Shown: positions 1 to 7,435 of the stretch, piece by piece
Position numbering within the stretch: position 1 is the first letter of the stretch
Layout: every line of letters begins with the position of its first letter
DNA from: Actinomadura harenae
Lineage (GTDB): Bacteria > Actinomycetota > Actinomycetes > Streptosporangiales > Streptosporangiaceae
Direction: 5' to 3'
NCBI RefSeq assembly: GCF_003696215.1
Contig: NZ_RFFG01000039.1
Coordinates: forward strand, 1 to 64,000
Length of the DNA: 64,000 nucleotides
Position numbers and translations under genes: made by a program
Notes under the pieces: model-generated
What the model saw: the letters and a program-made list of their open reading frames with translations, nothing else
The model's database searches: none
Told to the model about the DNA's origin: nothing

Positions 1-1
1 C

Positions 2-100
2 AACCGCCTGGTCGGCATCCTCCACGGATGCCTCAAAACCCACACCACCTACGACCAGGCAACCGCCTGGTCACACCACCACCACGACCTCGCCGCTTGA
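2..100 (+). mobile_element. C-terminal tail of an IS110-like transposase (cut by window start)
   Basis: The first 32 codons, open at the window edge, read NRLVGILHGCLK followed by TTYD..TAW and end at a TGA. The NRLVGILHGCL..TxYDxxTAW pattern resembles the extreme C-terminus of IS110/IS116/IS902-family transposases as I remember them. The catalytic parts would lie upstream of the window. I cannot tell whether the element is complete, and no terminal repeats are visible here. Confidence 0.55.
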
Positions 101-145
101 CATCCAACCTCCAGGGATGTCTGACCCGCCCGACCGCGAAGCCGC

Positions 146-865
146 TCAGGAGTCGAAGGCGGGGGACGCCGACAGCAGGACGGAGACGTCCGATCCGGCG
201 GGCAGCTCGGCGGGCTCCTGGCCGCGCCGGAGCAGGCGCGCGGGCAGCGCGCCGCCGAGCTCCGCGCGGGATCCGGAGACGCGCAGCCAGGTGCCCTCGC
301 GCAGCCCGAGCACCGGGACGTCGTTGCACTCCAGGAACTCGGTGAGGCGCTGCTCCCGCGTCTCGCCCATGTGCGTCCCGCCGGGCGCCGGGTCCAGGTA
401 GTGCGGGTTGATCTGGAACGGCAGGAGACCGAGCGCGGCGAAGGACGGCGGCTCCACGATCGGCATGTCGTTGGTCGTCCGGAGCGTCGGGCACGCCATG
501 TTCGTCCCGGCGCTCGCGCCCATGTAGCGCAGGCCGCCGCGGACGGCCCCGCCCAGCGCGTCCCGCAGGCCCGTCGCGTACAGCGCGCGGAGCAGCCGGA
601 ACGAGTTGCCGCCGCCGACGAACACCGCGTCCGCCCCGGTCAGCGCGCCGACCGGGTCGCCCGCCTCGTGGACGCCGCGCACCGTGATCCCGGACGGTTC
701 GAGCGCCGCCCGGACGGTCGCGGTGTACGCGTCGTGGTCGTCCAGCGCGTACGGGACGAACACGAGCGTCCCGCCGGACGGCACGAAGCCCGTCACGACG
801 CCGAGCGCGTGCTCCAGGTATCCGTGCCCGTGCTGGGTGGAGTTCGACAGCAGCAGCAGTTCCAT
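146..865 (-). CDS. pepE: Peptidase E (alpha-aspartyl dipeptidase, family S51)
   Basis: This is a 239-residue cytosolic serine peptidase of the S51 family, which hydrolyses dipeptides with N-terminal aspartate. The family signature is clear: GGGNSF at about residues 84-89 and the nucleophile in GASAGTN (Ser about 118). A downstream Asp (about 133) and His (in NPHYLD, about 155) would complete the catalytic triad. The length matches the family. The ATG has a GAGAGGG ribosome-binding site a few bases upstream. It lies 49 bp downstream of the IclR regulator on the same strand and is probably co-transcribed with it, opposite a DUF1177/permease/M20 hydrolase operon. That context suggests peptide or amide catabolism. 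Confidence 0.9.
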   Translation of the reverse strand: MELLLLSNSTQHGHGYLEHALGVVTGFVPSGGTLVFVPYALDDHDAYTATVRAALEPSGITVRGVHEAGDPVGALTGADAVFVGGGNSFRLLRALYATGLRDALGGAVRGGLRYMGASAGTNMACPTLRTTNDMPIVEPPSFAALGLLPFQINPHYLDPAPGGTHMGETREQRLTEFLECNDVPVLGLREGTWLRVSGSRAELGGALPARLLRRGQEPAELPAGSDVSVLLSASPAFDS

Positions 866-914
866 GTGTCCCTCTCTGTGAATGCGAACCCTGTGAATCG
901 GAGGGGCCGCCGGG

Positions 915-1706
915 TCAGCGGCGGCCGGTGAGGACGCGCTCGACCATCTCGGCCGCGTGCTGGAGGCGCGGCAGGCGGTCGAGCGGGCCGGGGAACCGGT
1001 CCTCGTGGCCGCCGAGGCTGAGGCTCCCGTACGGCTCGCCGTTCAGGTGGACGGGGACGGCGACGGTCGCGACGTGGGCGTCGTACTCGCCGACCGTGTA
1101 GGCGTACCCCTGCCGCCGGACGGCCCGGAAGCGCTCCTCGAGCGCGTCCAGGTCGGTGATCGTCCGGTCGGTGAAGCGGGCCATCGGACGGCTCCGGAAC
1201 AGCCGCAGCCGCTCCGCCTCGGGGACGAACGCGTAGTACGCCTGGCTGGTCGCGCCCGCGTGCGCCGGGTACAGCTCGCCGACCAGGGGGTAGTAGCGCA
1301 GCGGCCCGGCCGGGCCGTCCACCGCCTCGACGCAGCGCATGTGGAACGCGTCCGGCACCGACAGGAGCGCGGTGACGCCGCTCTGCCCGCTGAGCTCGGC
1401 GAGGACCGGCCGGACGAGCACGGCGAGGGAGTTCGAGCGCTCCCAGATCCGGCCGAGGTGCAGGGCCGCGGGCCCGATCCGGTACCGGCGGGTGTCGGGG
1501 TCGGCGAGCAGGAAGCCGCGGTGCGCGAGCGTCGCGAGGATCCGCTGCGCCACCGACTTGTCCCAGCCGAACTGTTCCGCGACCTCCGTCACACCCCAGT
1601 CGGAGCGGGACCGGTCGAAGCCGAGCAGCACCAGCAGCGCCCGGTCGGCGGTCTGGAGCAGGCCGCGGGGGGTGGTGCGGTCGGCGGCGAACCCCGATCC
1701 GGCCAT
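915..1706 (-). CDS. IclR-family transcriptional regulator
   Basis: This 263-residue protein has an N-terminal winged helix (about residues 15-75, including VTEVAEQFGWDKSVAQRIL) followed by an IclR effector-binding domain (about 80-260). I chose the ATG at 1706 because the open frame upstream has no convincing ribosome site and loses homology-like sequence. IclR proteins bind small metabolites and usually control an adjacent catabolic operon. Here the divergent DUF1177 - NCS1 permease - M20 hydrolase operon begins 186 bp away and is the obvious target. The effector cannot be deduced from sequence. Confidence 0.88.
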   Translation of the reverse strand: MAGSGFAADRTTPRGLLQTADRALLVLLGFDRSRSDWGVTEVAEQFGWDKSVAQRILATLAHRGFLLADPDTRRYRIGPAALHLGRIWERSNSLAVLVRPVLAELSGQSGVTALLSVPDAFHMRCVEAVDGPAGPLRYYPLVGELYPAHAGATSQAYYAFVPEAERLRLFRSRPMARFTDRTITDLDALEERFRAVRRQGYAYTVGEYDAHVATVAVPVHLNGEPYGSLSLGGHEDRFPGPLDRLPRLQHAAEMVERVLTGRR

Positions 1707-1757
1707 CCGGCCCTCCAAGTTGTGATTATCGGGAAAAGGTTGCTGAATAAGATAACA

Positions 1758-1771
1758 CCAGGTCAACCTGG
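1758..1771. promoter_or_regulatory. Palindrome CCAGGT-CA-ACCTGG between IclR gene and DUF1177 operon
   Basis: A perfect 6+6 bp inverted repeat with a 2-bp centre lies in the 186-bp divergent intergenic region. An AT-richer stretch (1722-1756) beside it probably holds the promoters. It is a reasonable IclR operator candidate. The binding assignment is inference. Confidence 0.4.
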
Positions 1772-1892
1772 GCGAACCCCCCTCGAATCCCCCTGAAACA
1801 CCCCACCGCCCGGCCGTGAACGACCCGACGACGCGTCCATCCCGGCCCAGGACACCCCCGGTGTCCCGACACACACGAGAGGACACCCCGCG

Positions 1893-2879
1893 ATGCTCAA
1901 GCACGTCCTGGACGTGATCGACCGCCTGGACGACCCCAACGCCGACGGCAAGGCGCTCGCCGCCCTGCTCGACGAGGCCGCGGGTCCGGAGGGGGCGCGC
2001 GCCGAGGTGACCCGCGTCGCCGGAGACAAGGGCCACACCGACTTCGTGATCGTCCGCGTCCCCGGAACCCGCGGGAAGAGCGCGGGCGGCGACGCCCCCA
2101 CGCTCGGTGTCGTCGGACGCCTCGGCGGCGTCGGCGCCCGGCCCGGCATCACCGGCTTCGTGTCGGACGGCGACGGCGCCGCCGCCGCGCTCGCCGCCGC
2201 CGTGAAGCTGCTGACCATGCGCGCCCGCGGCGACGCGCTGCCCGGCGACGTCGTGATCGCCACGCACGTCTGCCCCGACGCCCCGACCCAGCCGCACGAC
2301 CCCGTCCCGTTCATGGACTCCCCGGTGGACATCGCCACCATGAACGACCACGAGGTCACGGCCGAGATGGACGCCGTCCTGTCGATCGACACCACCAAGG
2401 GCAACACGGTGATCAACCACCGCGGCCTGGCGCTGTCGCCGACCGTCCGGTCCGGCTACATCCTGCGGGTCGGCCCGGCGCTGGCCGACCTGCTCGCGAT
2501 CGTCACCGGCGAGCCCGCCGTGACCTTCCCGATCACCACGCAGGACATCACGCCCTACGGCAACGGCGTCCACCACCTCAACTCGATCCTCCAGCCCGCC
2601 ACCGCCACGGACGCCCCGGTCGTCGGCCTCGCGATCACGTCCGCCGCGGCCGTCCCCGGCTGCGCGACGGGCGCGAGCCACGAGACCGACATCGCCGCCG
2701 CCGCCCGGTTCGCCGTCGAGGTGGCCAAGGGCTTCGGCGCGGGCGCGCTGGCCTTCCACGACCCGGCCGACTACGCGGAGCTCGTCGCCCGCTACGGCTC
2801 GATGTCCCACCTCCAGACCCTCGGCGTCCGGCCGCACGCCGGCACCGACGGTGCCCCGACGTCCCCCGGGGGGCAGTGA
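1893..2879 (+). CDS. DUF1177 family protein
   Basis: This 328-residue protein matches the DUF1177 family, whose function is not established. The sequence is rich in conserved Asp, His and Glu (VCPDAPTQPHDPVPFMDSP, AVLSIDTTKGNT, GASHETDIAAAARFA). Its general look recalls the metal-binding cores of M20/M42-type hydrolases, but I cannot assign catalysis. Its stop overlaps the start of the permease gene (ATGA at 2876-2879), so the two are translationally coupled. It is the first gene of a three-gene operon probably controlled by the divergent IclR protein. A role in hydrolysing a substrate imported by the permease is inference. Confidence 0.8.
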   Translation: MLKHVLDVIDRLDDPNADGKALAALLDEAAGPEGARAEVTRVAGDKGHTDFVIVRVPGTRGKSAGGDAPTLGVVGRLGGVGARPGITGFVSDGDGAAAALAAAVKLLTMRARGDALPGDVVIATHVCPDAPTQPHDPVPFMDSPVDIATMNDHEVTAEMDAVLSIDTTKGNTVINHRGLALSPTVRSGYILRVGPALADLLAIVTGEPAVTFPITTQDITPYGNGVHHLNSILQPATATDAPVVGLAITSAAAVPGCATGASHETDIAAAARFAVEVAKGFGAGALAFHDPADYAELVARYGSMSHLQTLGVRPHAGTDGAPTSPGGQ

Positions 2880-4219
2880 TGAAGATCGGTAACGACGACC
2901 ACGCGCTGGGCCGCGTCCCGCGGAACGAGCGCTACGGGTTCGGCTCGATGCTCGTGCAGTGGCTGGCCCAGTCCGGGTCGCTGTCGCAGTTCGTGCTCGG
3001 CGCGACGCTCGGCCTCGGCATGACCTTCCGGGACGCCTTCTGGGCGTTCACCCTCGGCGCGGTGATCCTGGAGATCGTCATCTTCCTGATCGGCGCCGCC
3101 GGTCAGCGCGAGGGCATGTCCACCACCATGCTGACCCGCTTCGCCGGATTCGGGCGGAACGGGTCCGCGCTGGTCAGCCTCGTGATCTCGGTCAGCCTGG
3201 TCGGCTGGTTCGGGGTGCAGAACGGCATCTTCGGACGCTCCATGACCCGCCTGGTCGGCGGCCCGGCCTGGCTGTGGTGCGTCGTCGCGGGCGTCGTGCT
3301 CACCCTGCTGGTGATGTACGGATTCAAGATCATGATGTGGCTGGCCCGGATCGCCGTGCCGCTGTTCTTCGGCCTGGTCGCCTGGTCGGTGATCAGCGAA
3401 CTGCACCAGCACTCGCTGTCGGAGCTGGTCAACGCCGCCCCGACGGGCGCGCACATCTCGATCCCGGCCGCCGCGACGATCATCGCGGGCGGGTACATGA
3501 CCGGCGCGATCGTCGCGCCCGACATGACCCGGTACAACCGGAAGCCCTGGCACGTGCTGCTCCAGTCGTCCAGCTCGATGATCCTCAGTGAGTACGTCGT
3601 CGGCATGACCGGCGTGCTGCTCGGCCACGCCGCCGGGTCCAGCGACGTCACCAACATCGTGCTGTCCACGTCGGGCCTCGCGGGGCTGGTCATCGTCGTC
3701 CTCGCCACCCTGAAGATCAACGACTGGAACCTGTACGGGTCCTCGCTCGGCGTCGTGAACTTCTCCTCCACGGTGTTCGGCCGCCGCCTGCACCGCGGCG
3801 CCGTGACGATCGTGATCGGCGCGGCCGGGACGATCCTGTCCGCGCTCGGGTTCCTCGACCACTTCAAGGACTTCCTGACCGTCCTCGGCGTCGCGATCCC
3901 GCCGGTCGGCGGCATCATCGTCGCCGAGTACTGGATCGCGCGGCGGCAGCGCCCCGAACTGGACGCCACCCGCGCCGCCGGGACCATGCCCGCCCGCGTC
4001 GCCACCTGGATCCCCGGCTCGCTCGCCGTCTGGGTCGCCGCGTTCTGCGTCGGCAGGTTCGTGCACTGGGGCATCCCCGCGCTGAACTCGCTCGGCACCG
4101 CGCTGATCCTCTACGTCGTGCTCGCCTACGCCGGGCTGATCAGGCCCACCGGCCACACCGCCATGGAGGGCGTCACACCCGCCCCCGCCCCCGCCCCCGC
4201 CCGGACCGTCACGCCATGA
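2876..4219 (+). CDS. NCS1-type cytosine/purine-like permease
   Basis: This 447-residue integral membrane protein has about 12 hydrophobic segments. It resembles the nucleobase-cation-symport-1 (cytosine permease, CodB-like) family: GSLSQFVLGATLGLGM near the N-terminus, GWFGVQNGIFGRS in the middle and APDMTRYNR as a family-like loop. NCS1 proteins import nucleobases, hydantoins or related small heterocycles with Na+ or H+. The gene overlaps DUF1177 upstream and the M20 hydrolase downstream, suggesting uptake followed by hydrolysis. The actual substrate is unknown. The C-terminus ends in an Ala-Pro-rich tail. Confidence 0.87.
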   Translation: MMKIGNDDHALGRVPRNERYGFGSMLVQWLAQSGSLSQFVLGATLGLGMTFRDAFWAFTLGAVILEIVIFLIGAAGQREGMSTTMLTRFAGFGRNGSALVSLVISVSLVGWFGVQNGIFGRSMTRLVGGPAWLWCVVAGVVLTLLVMYGFKIMMWLARIAVPLFFGLVAWSVISELHQHSLSELVNAAPTGAHISIPAAATIIAGGYMTGAIVAPDMTRYNRKPWHVLLQSSSSMILSEYVVGMTGVLLGHAAGSSDVTNIVLSTSGLAGLVIVVLATLKINDWNLYGSSLGVVNFSSTVFGRRLHRGAVTIVIGAAGTILSALGFLDHFKDFLTVLGVAIPPVGGIIVAEYWIARRQRPELDATRAAGTMPARVATWIPGSLAVWVAAFCVGRFVHWGIPALNSLGTALILYVVLAYAGLIRPTGHTAMEGVTPAPAPAPARTVTP

Positions 4220-4230
4220 GGAGGAGCGAC

Positions 4231-5529
4231 GTGACCCAGACCAGCGCGGAGGACGAGGTCGTCGGCCTCTGCCGCGACCTCATCCGCATCGACACCTCCA
4301 ACCCGACCAGCGACGAGCGGAAGGCCGCCGAGTACGTCGCCGCGCGGCTGTCGGACGCCGGGATCGAGCCGACCCTGCTGGAGTCGGCCCCCGGCCGCGC
4401 CAGCGTCGTCGCCCGCGTCCCCGGCGCCGACCCGTCGCGCGGCGCCCTGCTCCTGCACAGCCACCTGGACGTCGTCCCCGCCGACGCGTCCGAGTGGGCC
4501 GTCGACCCGTTCTCCGGCGAGATCATCGACGGCTACCTGTGGGGACGCGGCGCGATCGACATGAAGGACACCGTCGCCGTCCACCTCGCGATGGCGCGCG
4601 AGTACGGCCGGACGGGCCGCCGCCCCGCCCGCGACCTGGTGTTCGCGTTCCTCGCCGACGAGGAGGCGGGCGGCACCCACGGCAGCAAGTGGATCACCGA
4701 GGAGCACCGCGACCTGTTCGACGGCGTGACCGAGGCGATCGGCGAGGGCGGCGGGTTCTCCTACCCGCTGGACGGCACCCGCCGCCTCTACCCGATCGAG
4801 AACGCCCAGCGCGGCCAGGCGTGGCTGCGCCTCACCGCGCGCGGACGCGCCGGGCACGGCTCCTCGCCGAACGACGAGAACGCCGTCACCGCCCTCGCCG
4901 ACACGCTCTCCCGCATCGGCCACCACCGCTTCCCGATCCACCTGGTCGACTCGGTGCGCGGCCTGCTGGAGACGGTCGCGGACCTGCGCGGCGTCGCGTT
5001 CGACGCGTCCGACGTGGAGGGGAGCCTCGACCGGCTCGGCCCGGACGTCCGCGACCTGGTCGAGGTCGTCCTCCGGAACTCGGCGAACCCGACGATGATG
5101 GAGGCCGGCTACCAGATCAACGTCATCCCGGGCCGCGCGTCCGCCGGGATCGACGGGCGCTTCCTGCCCGGCCGGGAGGACGCCTTCCTCGCCGAGCTCG
5201 ACACGCTCCTCGACCCGGCGGTCTCCCGCGAGTTCGTGCACCGCGACATCGCCATGGAGACCCCGTACGACGGGCGGCTCGTCACCGCGATGGAGGACGC
5301 CCTGCGCGCCGAGGACCCGGACGGCCATCCCGCGTCCTACTGCAACCCCGGCGGCACCGACGCCAAGGCGTTCTCGCGCCTCGGCATCCGCTGCTTCGGG
5401 TTCAAGGGCCTGCGCATGCCGCACGACCTCGACTACGCCCGCCTCTTCCACGGCGTGGACGAGCGCGTGCCGGTGGACGGTCTCGCCTTCGGCGTCCGCG
5501 TCCACCGCCGCCTGCTCGCCACCTGCTGA
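4231..5529 (+). CDS. M20 family metallopeptidase / amidohydrolase (ArgE/DapE/ACY1-like)
   Basis: This is a di-zinc aminoacylase- or dipeptidase-like hydrolase. Zinc ligands are visible in LHSHLDVVPA (His about 78, Asp 80), in WGRGAIDMKD and in ADEEAGG (about 145-150), with a downstream dimerisation domain and a final HGVDERVP motif. I prefer the GTG at 4231 because GAGGAG lies 5-10 bases upstream. An in-frame ATG at 4216 overlapping the permease stop is also possible and would add five residues. It is the last gene of the DUF1177-permease operon. Family members remove acyl groups from amino acids or cleave dipeptides; the substrate here is unknown. Confidence 0.88.
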   Translation: MTQTSAEDEVVGLCRDLIRIDTSNPTSDERKAAEYVAARLSDAGIEPTLLESAPGRASVVARVPGADPSRGALLLHSHLDVVPADASEWAVDPFSGEIIDGYLWGRGAIDMKDTVAVHLAMAREYGRTGRRPARDLVFAFLADEEAGGTHGSKWITEEHRDLFDGVTEAIGEGGGFSYPLDGTRRLYPIENAQRGQAWLRLTARGRAGHGSSPNDENAVTALADTLSRIGHHRFPIHLVDSVRGLLETVADLRGVAFDASDVEGSLDRLGPDVRDLVEVVLRNSANPTMMEAGYQINVIPGRASAGIDGRFLPGREDAFLAELDTLLDPAVSREFVHRDIAMETPYDGRLVTAMEDALRAEDPDGHPASYCNPGGTDAKAFSRLGIRCFGFKGLRMPHDLDYARLFHGVDERVPVDGLAFGVRVHRRLLATC

Positions 5530-5537
5530 AACAGGCC

Positions 5538-5586
5538 GCGCGGGCGGCCCCGGCGAAAGTCCACCATCAGCCGGGGCCGTCCGCGC
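5538..5586. terminator. Bidirectional hairpin terminator
   Basis: Two 17-bp arms (5538-5554 and 5570-5586) pair with a single G.T wobble around a 15-nt loop. The hairpin lies between two convergent genes: the M20 hydrolase ends at 5529 and the chelatase ends at 5698. There is no T-tract, as is common for actinomycete terminators. Confidence 0.6.
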
Positions 5587-5639
5587 ACCCCTCCGGCGGT
5601 GCCGCCGCCGTCCTCGCCCGGACGGCCGCGGCCCCACCG

Positions 5640-5668
5640 CACGAGGACACACGAGGACACACGAGGGC
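5640..5668. repeat. Short 10-bp tandem repeat (three units of acgaggacac type)
   Basis: The unit acgaggacac is repeated at 5641 and 5651, with a diverged third copy at 5661, in the non-coding gap between convergent genes. No function is evident. Confidence 0.6.
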
Positions 5669-5697
5669 GCCACGGCGGGACGCCCCGCCCGCCCCGC

Positions 5698-6480
5698 TCA
5701 GCTCGCGGCGGCGGCCTCGGCCCCGACGACGGCCTCCTCGTACCGGCGGACGACCAGCTCGGCGACCTCGGGGGCGTCGCCGAGGGCGGGGGAGACCGCC
5801 GCGGCACCCGCCGCGAGGGCCTCGTCCCGCACCTTGTCGGAGAAGAACCCGGGCGCGAGGAAGTAGGACGCCACGACGACGCGCGGCACGCCCGCGTCCC
5901 GCAGCGCCGCGACCGCCTCACCCGGTGACGGACGCGTCGCCGACGCGTAGGCGGGCACGACGCCGCGCCAGCCCCGCGTCCGCCATACCCGCGCGAGCCC
6001 CGCGATCGTCGCGTTCGCGGCCGCGTCGCTCGACCCCGCCGCCGCCAGCACGACGGCCGTGTCCGGATCACCGGCCTCCACGCCCGCCTCCGCCAGCCGC
6101 CGCTCCAGTGCGGCGGTCAGCAGCGGATGCGGGCCGAGCGTCCCGGCCGTCCGCAGGACGAGCCGCGCGTCGGCGCCCCGCAGCACCGCCGGGATGTCGC
6201 ACTTGGAGTGGTAGGCGGCCGTCAGCAGCAGCGGCAGCACCACCGCCGACGTCCCGCCCGCGGCGGCGATCCCGTCCAGCACCGGGACGGGCGCCGGCGG
6301 GCAGTGGTCCAGGAAGGACGTGTGCACGGGGACGTCCGGGCGCAGCGCGCGCACGGCGTCCACGAGCCGCGCGACGGTCGCGGCGGCGCGCGGGTCCCGC
6401 GACCCGTGCGCCACCGCGACCAGCGGAACCCCGCCCCGTCGACCGCCCGCCCGCAGGGGGATCACAGGTGGATTCCGCAT
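5698..6480 (-). CDS. Sirohydrochlorin chelatase (CbiX/SirB-like)
   Basis: This 260-residue protein inserts metal, most likely Fe(II), into sirohydrochlorin to make siroheme. It has the tandem half-domain CbiX fold with VAVAHGSRDP in the first half and LLLTAAYHSKCDIP carrying the likely metal-binding histidine. The ATG at 6480 overlaps the end of the upstream cysH gene by 19 bp, so it is translated as part of the sulfate-reduction operon. It supplies the siroheme cofactor needed by the sulfite reductase at the head of the same operon. A cobalt-chelatase role in cobalamin synthesis is possible for the family but less likely in this context. Confidence 0.87.
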   Translation of the reverse strand: MRNPPVIPLRAGGRRGGVPLVAVAHGSRDPRAAATVARLVDAVRALRPDVPVHTSFLDHCPPAPVPVLDGIAAAGGTSAVVLPLLLTAAYHSKCDIPAVLRGADARLVLRTAGTLGPHPLLTAALERRLAEAGVEAGDPDTAVVLAAAGSSDAAANATIAGLARVWRTRGWRGVVPAYASATRPSPGEAVAALRDAGVPRVVVASYFLAPGFFSDKVRDEALAAGAAAVSPALGDAPEVAELVVRRYEEAVVGAEAAAAS

Positions 6481-7172
6481 TCGGTCTTGCCCGTTCCGGC
6501 CCAGCGTCCGCTGCGCGGGTCCTCGCCCGGCGCGACCGGCCGGGTGCAGGGCTCGCAGCCGATCGACGGGTACCCGTCGTGGTGCAGCGGGTTCACCAGG
6601 ATCCCGTTGTCCTCGACGTAGTTGTCCATCTCCTCCTGCGTCCAGTCGAGGATCGGGTTGACCTTGACCATGCCGCGCCGCCGGTCCCACTCCACGACGC
6701 GGCGGTCGCGGCGCGCGGCCGTCTCGTCCCGGCGGATGCCGCTGAACCAGGCCATGTAGCCCTCCAGCGCGCGGCCGAGCGGCTCGACCTTGCGCAGGTG
6801 GCAGCAGAGATCCGGGTTGCGGCCGTACAGGCGCGGCCCGAGCGCCGCCTCCTGCTCCTCCACCGTCCGGGACGGCCGGACGTCGATCACGTTCACCGGG
6901 TACACGGCCTCCACCGCGTCCCGGGTGCCGACGGTCTCGGCGAAGTGGTAGCCGGTGTCCACGAACAGCACGTCGATCCCGGGCTTCACCCGGGACACCA
7001 GGTGGATCAGGGCGGCGTCCGACATCGACGAGGTCAGGCAGATCCGGTCGCCGAACGTCGCGGCGGCCCAGCGGATGACCTCCCGCGCGGGCGCGCCGGC
7101 GAGCGCGGCGGCCGCCGACTCGACGATGTCCTCCAGGTCCAGGGCCGGCCTGTCGGTCTCCAGCAGCGTCAC
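6462..7172 (-). CDS. cysH: Assimilatory (phospho)adenylyl-sulfate reductase
   Basis: This 236-residue protein reduces activated sulfate (APS or PAPS) to sulfite in assimilation. The catalytic cysteine lies in the C-terminal ECGIHL motif. The paired motifs LCCHLRK and GCEPCTRP supply the four cysteines of a 4Fe-4S cluster, which in this family marks the APS-using type. I start it at the GTG at 7172, with GAGGAG eight bases upstream. Its GTGA overlaps the stop of the small CxxC protein, so the two are coupled. Expression probably follows the cysteine-sensing leader upstream of the sulfite reductase gene. Confidence 0.92.
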   Translation of the reverse strand: MTLLETDRPALDLEDIVESAAAALAGAPAREVIRWAAATFGDRICLTSSMSDAALIHLVSRVKPGIDVLFVDTGYHFAETVGTRDAVEAVYPVNVIDVRPSRTVEEQEAALGPRLYGRNPDLCCHLRKVEPLGRALEGYMAWFSGIRRDETAARRDRRVVEWDRRRGMVKVNPILDWTQEEMDNYVEDNGILVNPLHHDGYPSIGCEPCTRPVAPGEDPRSGRWAGTGKTECGIHL

Positions 7173-7435
7173 GACGACGACTCCTCGCTCTGCGGCCGGA
7201 CGACTCCGGCCGCGTGCTCCCGCCGGACCTCTCCAGCCGCGTGCTCCCGCCGGACCTCTCCGGCCGCGTGCTCCCGCCGGACCTCTCCGGCCTCCTGAGG
7301 CACTCCGACCCCGAGGAACGTCAGCTTGAAGGACCGGACGCAGTCCTGGCAGTACCACGCCCCCTCCCCGGCGCGCGGCACGAGCCGCTCCTCGCCGCAG
7401 TACGGGCAGTGGAAGGGGGCGGCCCGCCCGCTCAC
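7169..7435 (-). CDS. Small CxxC protein of the sulfite-reduction operon, with 27-bp internal repeats
   Basis: This 88-residue protein contains two CxxC knuckles (FHCPYCGEE at about 8-16 and WYCQDCVRSFKL at about 28-39), which would bind zinc or iron-sulfur. Its GTG overlaps the TGA of the sulfite reductase gene and its own TGA overlaps the GTG of cysH, so all three are translationally coupled. Streptomycetes carry a similar small protein between these two genes, as I recall, with unknown function. Unusually, the C-terminus carries three perfect copies of the nonapeptide EVRREHAAG, encoded by a tandem 27-bp repeat. The core of the protein ends near FLGVGVPQEA, so the tail looks like a recent expansion. 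Confidence 0.8.
   Translation of the reverse strand: MSGRAAPFHCPYCGEERLVPRAGEGAWYCQDCVRSFKLTFLGVGVPQEAGEVRREHAAGEVRREHAAGEVRREHAAGVVRPQSEESSS
7210..7290. repeat. Three tandem 27-bp repeats
   Basis: Units occupy 7210-7236, 7237-7263 and 7264-7290. They differ by only one base, in the first unit. They lie in frame inside the small CxxC protein gene and encode its repeated C-terminal nonapeptide. Confidence 0.9.

Noticed and set aside
4494..7298. A 934-codon plus-strand frame
   Set aside because: It runs across the M20 hydrolase in another frame and antisense to the chelatase and cysH genes, with Arg/Pro-rich shadow composition and no start signal.
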